This document shows positions 23,066-34,393 of a stretch of DNA of 64,000 nucleotides, one piece after another (position 1 is the first letter of the stretch; every line of letters starts with the position of its first letter). This stretch comes from Cucumis sativus (taxonomy: Eukaryota; Streptophyta; Magnoliopsida; Cucurbitales; Cucurbitaceae). The position numbers and the translations under genes were made by a program. Under the pieces are notes generated by a model, which ran no database searches, was not told the DNA's origin, and worked only from the letters and a program-made list of their open reading frames with translations. The stretch is taken from assembly GCF_000004075.3 (NCBI RefSeq), contig NC_026657.2, forward strand, positions 2,604,001-2,668,000, written 5' to 3'.

Positions 23066-23644
23066 TCACTTCAACAAACTTACAAGTGAAAGAGCAATGC
23101 TTGTCAATTGAGCCACATTCACCACCATTTCCTTTATCGATTCCTTTACGTTGCCATTCATGGCATCTCCAACCAACCCATCCATACACGTGTCGTCGTC
23201 TGTTAGAGCAGCACTAACCCACGTACGAATATCTTCAGTTTCGGATCGACTCTTGTTATTATCCTTCAACTCCTCCACAGCCATCTTTAGTTCTTCAACT
23301 GAGTCTCCAAATTCTTCAATACAATCACGTATGACATAACTATCTCGCGGCGTCAAGGCATTCGACGACTTGGCCAGGCTCTCGATCGCCGATGAGGTAG
23401 AGCGCGTGTGTGTGAGAGCAACGGTGAGGGCAGCGACGGTCATTAGATGACAGCTACTGTGAATGGTGGCGGCAGAGTCGGAGAGAGAGGAGAGGCAGAG
23501 GTCAGGATAGGGTGTGGATTGGCAAGTGGTTTTGATGAATTGGGTGTCATTTATTGGTTGAGAATTTGCAATAATGTTTGATTGGTTTATTAGGAGGATG
23601 AGAAGAATGGCTTTGACTGGAAGAGGAAAGTATGAGGATTTCAT
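23066..23644 (-). CDS. Pectin methylesterase/invertase inhibitor (PMEI) domain protein
   Basis: Single exon, 192 residues from the ATG at 23644-23642; the open frame extends six codons further but without another ATG. Residues 10-28 form a hydrophobic signal peptide (AILLILLIN core), so the protein should be secreted to the apoplast. The PMEI four-helix domain follows. Its expected disulphide cysteines are C41/C50 (KTTCQSTPYPDLC) and C108/C153, and DDDTCMDG near 150 is typical. Family members inhibit pectin methylesterases, or less often invertases, by forming a 1:1 complex that affects wall stiffness. Which enzyme is the target cannot be read from sequence. A TATATAT box lies about 40 bp upstream, implying a very short leader. 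Likely counterparts are At1g62760/At1g62770 (memory). Confidence 0.92.
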   Translation of the reverse strand: MKSSYFPLPVKAILLILLINQSNIIANSQPINDTQFIKTTCQSTPYPDLCLSSLSDSAATIHSSCHLMTVAALTVALTHTRSTSSAIESLAKSSNALTPRDSYVIRDCIEEFGDSVEELKMAVEELKDNNKSRSETEDIRTWVSAALTDDDTCMDGLVGDAMNGNVKESIKEMVVNVAQLTSIALSLVSLLK

Positions 23645-23683
23645 TTCTTGCTCTCTTTCCAAACGGTGAGTTTAGAGAAGGAA

Positions 23684-23691
23684 ATATATAT
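23684..23691 (-). promoter_or_regulatory. TATA box of the PMEI gene
   Basis: TATATATTT on the minus strand lies about 40 bp before the chosen ATG. Transcription would begin only 10-15 bases upstream of that ATG, which supports using it rather than any earlier start. Confidence 0.5.
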
Positions 23692-23699
23692 GAAGGGAA

Positions 23700-24474
23700 G
23701 TTCTCATTTATTTATTATTGAATTTTATACGTTTAAGATTCTATCATAACTAAAGGATGCATGTGTTTGTGTTTATATTATTTTAAATAATGATTTTGGT
23801 TAAATTAATTGTGAAATTTGTTAATTTAGCATTAATTAAAAAAAGATGTAGATCAGTGTGTAAAATGCAATAAATTAAAGATTGTGATTATGAATTTAGA
23901 TCTACCTTAATTATTTTATATTTTATGAGTTAATTATATTGTTTATTCTAACTGAGATGCTGTCTCCTTTATATTTTATTCTAATACATATACATACATC
24001 CAATAAATAATTTGTTTGGTTGAAATACGCGTTTAGTTGTGTATTAAGGAAGTTGAGGAAGAAAAAGAAAAGTATATTTAGGGTAAGCAATAATACATTA
24101 TAACAATAAGCTATTTTATAATATAGGGATCGAGTGTTGTCCTTCATATAACATATCAATGTTATTGTTCACTTAAATATTGACATAATTAGGGGAGGGT
24201 TGGTCCCACTTATTAGATTGTTAATTAACAAAATATTCAATTGCTCTCTATAAGTCAATCAAATCAAATTTCACACCTTTGGAAAAGAGACTAAAACTTG
24301 GGATTCATTCCAACAGATTGATAAATCTCTAATCTTCAAATTAATTATCAAACACTAAAATCAATTGAACTAAACTTAATAATTTCTATTGGAAATGATA
24401 AATTAATAATTGAAATATTGTATTCGGACACAATCATTCTAGAGAAAAAAAACGAGTTTTTCAAAAGTAGAGCA
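23700..24474. other. Intergenic, no gene seen
   Basis: PMEI upstream region. AT-rich, nothing else supported. Confidence 0.5.
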
Positions 24475-25175
24475 AAATGTAAAAATATTTACACCGTATA
24501 GAACAATTTTGAAAACGAAAAAAGTTCAAAAGTCAACAATGCAAAATAACAAAAATATACCACGATTAATCGATCACACACACATGCGATACACGATCTT
24601 TCAGATCTTGGTACATGATTTTGTACAACATCTAAACGATCTTGGTACACGAATCTTGTACCAAATCCAAATGATCTTGGTACACGATCTTGTATCACGC
24701 ATGTCAAGATTGTTTTGATATTAGTAAACAATTGTGTATAATATAATGTAAACAATCGTCGGATCTGTATGTATGATTATTTATCATAACTACATAACCG
24801 TTTAAGATATGTTTCTGGTAAGCGATTGTGTTGGTTATGGTAAACGATTATATAATATAACGTAAATAATTGTGAAAAACTTCAAATCTAATGATCATGT
24901 TGACCATGATAAATAATCGTGTTAATAATTAAAAACAATATTTAAACGATTTTGATATTCTCAAAATAGGAGGAAGATGAAGAAAAATATTGAAACAATC
25001 GTGAAATAACTTCAAATCATCTTACGAAAAGTGATGAAGAAGAAATATGAGATTTGAACCGAAGAATAAATCGTTTAAAAACTAAAAAAAAATGAAAAAA
25101 TCACAAATAAGATGAATACAAATTGTAAAGAAGAAAAAAAAGAAATGACGAACCATCTTGCAATATTCAAGAATA
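24475..25175 (-). repeat. Family B MITE-like element (reverse orientation)
   Basis: It begins 'aaaaatatttacaccgtata' and contains a run of the diagnostic units 'catctaaacgatcttggtac' and 'ccaaatccaaatgatcttgg' (24600-24720), followed by further CGATC/CGATT phrases to about 25080. Confidence 0.55.
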
Positions 25176-27540
25176 AATCTTTAATTTATAAAAACACACA
25201 AATAACTCCCCGAACTTTTAATTTTTTTTTGGTGCACGAATGAATTGAAAATATTTTTTTAATTTTGTTATTATCTAAAAACAGAATATATAAATATATT
25301 TCAAAAATATATAGAAAAGAATAATGGAGAGATTTTTTTTTTGTTTGTGGAAATTATATCATGGACTAACAAAGTAAATCTAAACTTCATTTAAAATTAT
25401 AAAAATTAAAATAAAGGGAAGACAAAATATAAAGATTATATAAATATAATTGTACTAAAAAAAGAAGACTATTACAAGCTTCCATACTAATTTCTAAATT
25501 TCTAGAAGAAACTTATCAATTGGCTATTATTTTTTCTTAAGTAAATTATATTATTATGACTTCTCTTCTCATTATTATTTTCTCCATATACACACAAAAG
25601 AATGGTCTCTGCTCCTCTAATTATTTTGATGTAATTTGGAAACTAGTTTTTTTTTTTTAGTTTTAGTTTGAGAAAAGTACACAGAGAAAAAATTATAGAA
25701 GAAAATATTTTTCTGATATAAAGTTGTTGAAAATATTTATAAAATAAAACAAAATTGTAAATTTGATACTTTGAAATGTTTTTATTTTAATTGTAAGTTT
25801 CATCCATCCAATTTTTCACCAACCAAACCAAATGGAAGATTTAAAGGAAAGCATAAATTTTCACACAATTTTAAAATTAAATTCTTTCCTCAAAACTCAA
25901 TAAAATAATATAAATTGGTATATATTGAGTAAGTAACCTTTTGAATGAATGAATGAATCACAACAAGTATACTTAATTTATACTACGAAAGAATTAACAA
26001 AGTCTTCATGCTTCAAATTTGGTATATACATTTGGAAGTTCATGTGTAGTTTTCTAAAATTGAAGGGTTTTGTATTGAAACATAAATTTAAAAATGTATT
26101 AAATTTGAAGAATAGTCAAAAGTTTGATCAATTGGAACTTAGTTCCAATTGTTTGATTTTGATATGTGGAAGTTTTTGTTTTTTTATAATCACTTCTATT
26201 TTTGTTATTTACCAAATTTTAAATAGATGAGAAATAATAGAAATTCCAATTAAAATACAAAAATTATGTGGCCATTATCCTTTCTCATTAAGATATTTAA
26301 GTTGCAATGAGAAATTGACTTTTCATAGGATCTTAAGGTAATGGTCAAGAATATTACCACCCCAACAAATTTTCAATTTTAAAAATCTAATCATATATAT
26401 ATATATAAGATCATCTAACCATAAAAAAATAAACTCATGATTTTTTGTGCCATTAATTGATTTGAACTTTGAAGCATGTTAGTTTATAGGAAAATTTTGT
26501 TCTTTTTTTAGTAAAAGATTCAACCTTTGACTTTTTATTTTTGATTTTTGATTTTTTAGTAGGGTGAGTTGAGTTCAATTCAACATAATCATATTTTTTT
26601 GTTTATTAATAGAAAAATCAAAGTGGAATGGTCTGTTAATTTATTTATTAGGTATTCTCATGAATTATAATTAGAATCATATAAGTTGAGCTATTAAAGA
26701 TTATATTAATGTGATATGTAATTGAAACAGTAATTACCCATAGGTTTTTTCTTTTGTTGGTTTTTATATTTTGACTATTTGTTTAATGTTCAAGATGACT
26801 AATAATAATTACACACTAATAAGTAATAATAAAATAAAATTTTAGGTATTTTTAAATATAAAAAATTAAAACAATTTACAAAATATAACACAATCTTCCC
26901 AAATTAAATCTATAAGAATTTCTCTGTTTTTTAATAAGGTCTTCAAGTATGTATATATATATAATTTCTGTAAGTCTTTTAAATAAATAAATATATATAT
27001 ACAATTAAGAGCAACTTCGTAATTGTGTGTAGTAGTTTTTTTTTTTTTTTTTTTTTCTTTGTGGATTTTTTATATGAAGTTCTTTTTTAATAACCTTAAT
27101 ATTTATTATATGTTATGATATTAAATAATAGCACATTACAATTAAATGATATATTTTAATATTATAGAATAATTGTTGGTTAAAATAAATTGTGTAGGAA
27201 AAGAACATTAGAATAATATCAAAGAAAAAAGAATTTAAATTTATATATCTTTTTCAAGTTCTAAAAATTTAGAAAGCAAATAAACAAAAACACATATATC
27301 AAAGTTACATACACACCCGCAACGTGTTCAATGGTCTCCAATTTTCTTATGATTTTTCTCATTTTAAGAGAAGTGAAGAAATTTATTTCAATTTTTCAAA
27401 ATATATTTATATATTTTAAAATTATAGTATATGAACTAAAATATTTATAAAATATAGTAATGATAGTATTTTAATTTGTGTGTTATAAATTAATTTCTGT
27501 TTTATTTATAGTTATGAAAATGAGAAAGGGAATTTTGGTA
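25176..27540. other. Intergenic, no gene seen
   Basis: AT-rich, with a (TA)n run near 26390-26406 and a poly-T run at about 27037-27056. No gene or RNA can be supported. Confidence 0.5.
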
Positions 27541-27743
27541 CGACGGCGTTTTAAATACGACGATGACTTGGGGTCGTGAACAGCAGGTGAAGTGCACGCT
27601 CTAATAAATCGCGTGAGAATTCTGTTTGATTTCCCACGTCAAGTCCATTTCACACTTCTTGTGAAATTAGGAATAAATTCTGCCTTTTCCATTTCCACCT
27701 ATAAACTCCGCCAAAATTTTCATCAATCTCCAACGTTTAATCA

Positions 27744-29827
27744 ATGGCTCGCGGTGAGATCTCTGTCCCCGTCTCACTCGTGGCGGTGGTGGTTCTAGTG
27801 GTGGCCGTTGCCTTCCTGGAGGCACAGGAGGTCCCAGACTGTGTTTCCAAGCTTACATCATGTGTGGATTTCCTCAAGTCCAATAATCCCCCGGCGACTT
27901 GCTGCGATCCCATCAAGGAAGCTGTGGCCACGCAGCTTCCCTGCCTTTGTAACCTGTATACGACGCCGGGTTTGTTGAATTCCTTCGGCGTTAATGTCAC
28001 CGATGCTATTCATCTCACTAATGCTTGCGGCGTCCCTGTTGAACTCTCCAAGTGCAAAAGTAGGGATTAAACGTTGTTTTATTCTTCTTGATCTTCTCGT
28101 TGTTGATTTGAAATTTGATTGTTGTTTGATTATTGAATACAGCTGGTGCTCCGGCTCCGCAGCAGGGTGGTCCTTCACCACCGGGAGGTAATTTTCTCGA
28201 ACTCGTACGGACCTTTTTTTTGGTCGAAAGAACTCGTAGGGCTGTTTTCGTCATTTCGGTTTCTTATTTTCATTTTCAAATTTGTTGAGATATTTATTTT
28301 TGTGAATATTTGAAGTTTATGACAGCTGGATTAATTTGCTGCATGAATTAAATCAATGTTCATCCGCTCTCACCAACCTTCACTTTTATTTATCAAAGTC
28401 TCCTATTAGTTCCATTTTAGCTTTTATATCTCCAAAAATTTTGTCATATCTTTTCTATTCATAATGTATTTAGTCTAAATTTTAAAAATATGTTACACGA
28501 AAATTATCATTTAATCTAACTCAGTTGTTTGACTACATCTAAGATTATTTGAAAATAGAGTAATTAAAATTTTAAAAAGTTTGAACTAAAATTGAATAAA
28601 ACTTCAAGGGATTTGAATGGTATTCTTCTAAAAAAAAGTTAAATATGAAAATTATATTGAACTTTGTTATTTATTTATTTATTTTTAATATTATCTAACT
28701 CTATAAATGTTTTAAATATATATATATTAAGTAGAAAAATTTTAAAATTTTGAATCAATTAGAAATATGAAATGATGTGACGTGAAAGTATGTTTCTCTT
28801 TGAAGTGTTTTCTTTTTTTAAAAAAAATTAAGGGTAGTTTAATTTTAAAATGTTGATTAATCTTTGAAGGTCTTTAATGAACAAAAAATATATAAATAAT
28901 GTTGTTTATAAAATTATTTGGTAAAATATTGTTGTTTTCAAACTTTATATTAATATAGCTATTTGGTCTTCTAGACAACCCTAGAAAATTAAAAACTATA
29001 TGAGAAGATAACTTTGTAGTCTTGAAATTAAAAAATAAAAAATAAAAGAAAGAACTTTAGGGTTTGTTGAATTACTTTACTAGATGGGAAATCATTTTTT
29101 AAAGAGAGAAATTAAATGATTGTTGGAATATATTGGGAAATCTTAATGTGAAACCCTCTTTTTCTTTTCTATTTATTGTATTGTGAGCCCTGCCTAATTA
29201 ATTTGAAAACTTATTGATTGTTCAAACCAAACCAAACAAGGAGCCCACTAATTTCCCAACCACTCTCTTACTTTAAATATTTTATTATTTTTCAAAATTT
29301 TAATCCATTTCTTTGTAGAAAATAGTGTATTTTGATTTTGAAAAGTATCAACAATAAATTGGAAAGTTATTGAAAATATAGTGGCAAAACTATTATTTTC
29401 AAACAAGTAATTAAACATAAAAATAAACAAAAAAACAAGCCAAAAATTTGCCTATAAAATTATTTTTAGAAATTAAGTATTCTTTGCATGTTTGGAAGAA
29501 TTTTAGTTCATTGTTGAAGCCATTTTTAGATAGTCTATACACAATCACTCAAAAGCTAATAAACAAACTATATATAAAGTGGGACTGTGTAATAGAAAGT
29601 AAACTTAACTCGTCTTTGATTTCCTTTTTCTTGAAGTAGGTATGTGTTTAAATTGATCTGAAATAGATACGATTGTTGTTTCTGTACTCCATTTTATGTT
29701 TTACGTACTTAAATGGTATTGATTTGTGATTGTTTTTGGAACAGTTCCTGGAAATCACGCAGAAAAATTTGGGTTGACTGGAATTACATCTCTACTCGTA
29801 TTCTTGGCCTCTCTAGCATTTTATTAG
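27744..29827 (+). CDS. GPI-anchored lipid-transfer protein (LTPG type)
   Basis: Exons 27744-28059, 28143-28187 and 29745-29827 join to 147 residues. A signal peptide covers 1-28. The eight-cysteine motif is C33, C40, C53-C54, C67-x-C69, C95 and C104, giving the spacing C-x6-C-x12-CC-x12-C-x-C-x25-C-x8-C. A short Pro/Gly/Gln-rich linker follows, and the last exon supplies a hydrophobic tail ending LVFLASLAFY, as for GPI attachment. Such proteins sit on the outer face of the plasma membrane and carry lipids for cuticle, suberin or wall assembly. The donor of exon 1 (AAAA|GTAGGG) is acceptable but not strong. Retaining the first intron would end the protein four residues later, with no anchor. 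Likely counterpart At1g62790 (memory). Confidence 0.9.
28188..29744 (+). other. Long second intron of the LTPG gene
   Basis: 1.56 kb from G|GTAATT to ACAG|TTCC. AT-rich; I see no gene or recognisable element in it. Confidence 0.7.
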
Positions 29828-30147
29828 GATCTTACCATACTCAGCCTTATTTGATTAAGCTATTATCCTAGTGAATAACGTTGATCAATTTTCTTTATAT
29901 ATTTTAGGGATTATAGTGAGTGTTCGAGACTTCATGTTTGAAGCATTTGTTAGATTGTCTTATATAATAATATGTTTTGTTCCTTTACCACAATATTTAT
30001 TTTGATTTGAGTTATTATGGCCTAATTGGCTTGCTCATTGCCTCATTCCATCCCTTTCAATAATTTGTAATACAATTTTCTATTATATTTGAGTTTTAAT
30101 ATTCCCTCTTCATTTTCTCAATTCTTAGATATAACAATTAGATTAAG
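29828..30147. other. LTPG 3'UTR and flank
   Basis: Probable 3'UTR in the first 200-250 bases; nothing else seen. Confidence 0.5.
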
Positions 30148-30612
30148 GTTGGTTAATGTTCATAAATATAATAAACGACAAAATATTTACGATCGGTGTA
30201 ACAAAATGTAAAAGTTGATAAAGCTGACTATTTTTTAAAATATTTCAAGTTTGTCATTCATTTTCATCGTTTTTTTTTCTTCTTTTTTCTTTTCATCGTC
30301 TTTTTCTTTAGACATTGTACTAAATATAAATATAAAGATCTATTTTTTTAAAAAAAAATCAAACTGTTATTTGGTTGTTTAAGATCGTTGCCAAATACAA
30401 AAGATTGTGAAAAAACAAATTATTGGGATATTGAATAACCAAATTTAAACGATTATGTGCCAAATAATCTAAATAATGGTTTACCAAATATATTACACGC
30501 TCGTATGTGTCAATTAATCGATATTTTTCATTATGGGTTTGTGGATTTTTTTTTTTTTCGAAATTGTTAGATATAGTGTTTTATTATATATTTTTTAAAA
30601 GACCACTTTAAA
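30148..30612 (+). repeat. Family B MITE-like element
   Basis: The left end 'aaaatatttacgatcggtgt' and right end 'tattttttaaaagaccactt' match the copy at 4.6 kb. The internal array is short ('aaatttaaacgattatgtgc'). Confidence 0.6.
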
Positions 30613-30845
30613 GTATTAGCAATATAGCAACATTTTTAAAAAATGAAAAATATGTCAAAATCTGTGATGGTCTATAACTTATAGAAGTTTGCTATTGATA
30701 GATAGACTATAAAGTTTACAAAGGATAGAAGTCGATCGGTGATAAAGGTTGCTATAATTGCAAAAAAAAAAAAATTAAATGTTACTACATACTTTATTAT
30801 TATCTTTAAAATTGCTATACTAATTATTCTAACAACCTATTTGTT
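30613..30845. repeat. Family A foldback MITE-like copy
   Basis: Abuts the family B element. It carries 'tagaagtttgctattgatag' and inverted 'gatagaagtcgatcggtgat' with 'tagcaacattt' and 'ttgctataattgc' arms. Confidence 0.5.
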
Positions 30846-31615
30846 GGTTGTTGATTGGATACTATTTTAATTTTACTTAACGAAGTTGGTAAAGCAGATA
30901 GTGCAATTTTATAACATAGGATCATATACTCATTTTGGGACAATTATACGGGTTTGAGCAGAGATTTAGATCTTTCCACCGAGATTACATATAAAAAAGA
31001 ACTTCTACCAACCACATTTTTGGTGCAACAACATACATTTAAAAAAACCAAAACTTATATCTACAACATATGTTAGTGAGCGTAAATCCATTTGAAATCT
31101 AAACTAAATTTTATTTTAATAAAGATATAACTTAGGTCGTAGACCGTAAAAAATTGCAAGGGCTTCAACACATGAAGGTTGCAAAGACAAATTCATAGAT
31201 AATTTTAAAGATTCTACACGATCTAATTTCACCACAAAACTCCATCATTTAATTGTGCAGTCGAATATATCCAACTTTTGCATACATTCTTTATTTTTGA
31301 AGTCAAATAGTGTCTAAACGTCTTTAATATGTGATAGTCAAACAACGAGATATAAACATAAAATGAGGTATAAAAAAGTGTGGTGAAATGATTCCACATT
31401 TTATGTCAATCTTGTGGTTGATATTGGGCAACAAATTGACTAAGAAAAATTAGTACAACCATTTGTTAAAAGAAATAGAAAAACAGTTAAAAATATTAGA
31501 AAGATAACAATATTTTAGTTTAGTAACAAAATGTAATGATAAATGTTTTAGTATATTTAAAATATATATTGGAATTATAAAGTGAAGTAAAGGTTGTTAG
31601 TTATATTGGGCACAG
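30846..31615. other. Intergenic, upstream of the CHCH gene
   Basis: AT-rich; no gene seen. The right edge is the promoter region of the next gene. Confidence 0.5.
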
Positions 31616-31723
31616 CAGTTACCTTGATTGTTTCGTTATACTGAGAGCTTCACGCTAGGGCTTGTTTTCTTCTTCCACATTCCAGCTTCCAATCTGCTGC
31701 AGACGGAGCCGTGCTTGTCACCG
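31616..31723 (+). other. 5'UTR exon of the twin-CX9C gene (5' end approximate)
   Basis: A less AT-rich block ends at CACCG|GTAACC (exon end 31723). It pairs with the acceptor TTTTCAG at 33821-33827, 20 bases before the start codon. I infer one 5'UTR intron of about 2.1 kb; extra leader exons within it are possible. Confidence 0.5.
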
Positions 31724-33847
31724 GTAACCATTTCATTTCTATTGCCTTTTCCTTTTATCCGAATAATCAATCTTCGTTTCTTTCCCCATTTTTTTCTGCC
31801 CTAGCGTTTACCCCATTGTTTTCGGGTCCATTTTGAAGATTCTGTATATCTCATATCTACTGTGCTTTCTCGATTTCACTTTGAACACCTTCGTTTTTCT
31901 TATAGCCGATTTCTGCTCGAGGGGTTCTTCCGTTTGAGGCGAATCCGAATTTGCTCTAGTGGGTTTCGAGAATGGGACGACTGATATGATACCCAATTTT
32001 TTGTTTTTTGTTTTCTGTTTTTGAAATTTCCACTTTTTATAATTATTGACAATGTTAGTAGATAGAAATACATAGGAACTTATGGGTGCGAGTGGTATTT
32101 ATTAGCTTAAGTTTCCCCTCTACTTGTGGAATTGTCTCTGATGTCCAATTTTGTTATCACGTTCCTCAATCACTTGTGCTTACTTTACTTACGATTATGT
32201 GGACGACAGGGTCTGGTCTGTAGTCTATTATATATTTGGATTTTCGTTCATTTTTGTCACTATTAATTGAAAATGCATCTGTTTTCTGGATGTTGGTTTG
32301 TTCGAGTTGTGTTGGCTTGTGATCAGATTGCGTTTCACTCGGTATCCATGTTTGTTAATGTGTATATCAGTATTTGGAAGCCATCATTGATTGGCCCTCG
32401 TGGTCAATTAAGGTCATGGATGTTAGAAGAAATGAATTCAATCATGGTGGTCATCTAGCTTAGGTTCAATATCCAACAAGCTTTCTTGGAATCCAAGTGT
32501 TATAGCGTAGAAACCACTTCATAACCCCAGTAAGTTTCGTTTCACTCAACCATGCCCTTTTTGGTTAATGGAGGATTGAGGTTGCTGTTGGATCTTTGTG
32601 ATTCAATTTGGGAAACAACTTGATTGTTCATTTGTATATTAATTTTTAGAGCTAACATTGAAAAGAAAAGTGTCCAATAACGTGTTTGTTCATTAAAAGT
32701 CCTGCCATAGAAGATCGATTTTCAACTACTGTACAAGGACGAGTACTCAATTTGAATTGATTTTTATAGGTCCTGTGGTATCCCTGGAACTGCATTAATT
32801 GGCCATTATAAGCCTCTAATTGGTTGGAATAGGGAGATTCAGCCCCTTCACAGTTCTGGCTACTGCTCTAATAATTTCTCAGCTTTCCTTGAGGAGATTT
32901 TTCTCCTCTTCTAGAGGCTTTGGTAGTTTATCAACTTCGATGCATAGTTTCTATATGCTCCGGGTTCAATCTCTCTCTCCCTCTCTCATTTTTTTTATTC
33001 CGAGGCTTTGGTTGAATTCTAAGAATTTGCAATGGTCCACTTAGAAATTAGTCATTTTCTTTATTCATTAATAATGTTTTTGATGATGGAAAATTTAGCT
33101 GGCGGGGATTATTTATAGACCTTTCTTTGTCCTTTCCTTGTAAGATATACATGTAATTATTGTGTTTATGATTTATAAGCGATGAATATGGTTGTAAAAC
33201 TTTTAAAAGATATTAGCATTTAGTTTGAATCCAATTTCCAAAAAACGTGAACTTAAACTTGACATGGCAAGTGGTAAAGATGCATCATGCAGATTAGAGT
33301 TAGGACACAAAATTTGTTTGGCGAAAGTTTACAAATGCTCTGAACATATCATTAATATGCTCAATACGTGTCCATCACATGTCTAAAGTGCTTAGTCAGC
33401 ATTTGCACTTGTCTGATTCTTTAGACGTTCCAAAAGCCAGAGTATTGTTCATTTTGTCATGAACATCATACCCTTCGGTTTGAAGGACTAGCATAATTGT
33501 TTATTTTCATATGTTCTTGTACTGTTGATGAATATCTTGCTGGATTAAACCCTTGCACAAAGTGTGTTACTGGCAGTTGTAACAGCTCTTTTTCCCTTGT
33601 AAAAAGTGACACAGTTGTAGGATCTGTGGCAAATTATGGATTTCCTTGGATAAAGAAAATAGAGAGATCATTTATTTGCTTTTATTTATATTATATTTTA
33701 AGACGGATAATTGTATATCTTCTGCAATTTGGACTTCCTTTTCTCCCACTAGTTCATTGTTATGCAACTTGTTTTGCTTTATTATACATGTTTGTAACTA
33801 TAATGTGGTCTATGTCATGGTTTTCAGGTAGTCTGCCTTAGAGCAAA

Positions 33848-34393
33848 ATGGGTGATTTTTCCATTCAGATTAGTTCAAACCTTGTTAATATGCTAATTGA
33901 TGATACTGAAAAACCAAAAAGAAAACCGAGAAGAAATAAACCCAAGGTACCCCAAGAAGGTAAAAAGCCCCAAGTAAAGGTTGATCAGAAACATACATCT
34001 GATGATTCTGGAACGCTCAAAGGAAGCACAAGTGATGGATGGCCACACCAACCTGCTCCAATCTTCCTTCCTATAATTCCTCCCGTTCATCCCGCCAATG
34101 CAGAGCTAGACGCAATCCGATCCGTCCTGCAAGACAGTGAAAGGGTTGTGGATAAGTTACAGAAGCAGGAGGACAACATGCTGAAGGAAGTTACTCAAAG
34201 GGCAAAAGACCTCCATGACAAGGAGTTCAAGCTCCCTTACCAGAAGCCTATGCCATGTGTGGCTGAGAGCCAAGCTTGCTTTCAATGCTACAAAGATCAT
34301 CCCAACGACTACTTGAAATGTGCTAGTCTCGTAAAAAATTTTGAAAATTGTAACCGGCAAGCTCGGCAGAAAATAAGTTCGGCGGAGAAGTAG
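33848..34393 (+). CDS. Twin-CX9C (CHCH) domain protein, possibly MIC19-like
   Basis: 181 residues in one coding exon; an in-frame stop three codons upstream fixes the ATG. Residues 20-45 are very basic (KPKRKPRRNK), 62-82 are Pro-rich, and 85-125 is a charged helix likely to coil. C137-x9-C147 and C158-x9-C168 form a twin CX9C motif, with an extra Cys at 144. Such CHCH proteins are usually oxidised by the MIA40 relay in the mitochondrial intermembrane space. The coiled segment before a C-terminal CHCH resembles MICOS subunit MIC19/CHCHD3, but I cannot confirm orthology; an uncharacterised plant CHCH family is the alternative. The basic N-terminus is not a classic cleavable presequence. Confidence 0.75.
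   Translation: MGDFSIQISSNLVNMLIDDTEKPKRKPRRNKPKVPQEGKKPQVKVDQKHTSDDSGTLKGSTSDGWPHQPAPIFLPIIPPVHPANAELDAIRSVLQDSERVVDKLQKQEDNMLKEVTQRAKDLHDKEFKLPYQKPMPCVAESQACFQCYKDHPNDYLKCASLVKNFENCNRQARQKISSAEK

Noticed and set aside
32267-33044. Short open frames between the CHCH leader exon and coding exon
   Set aside because: They sit inside the inferred 5'UTR intron and show no conserved motif.
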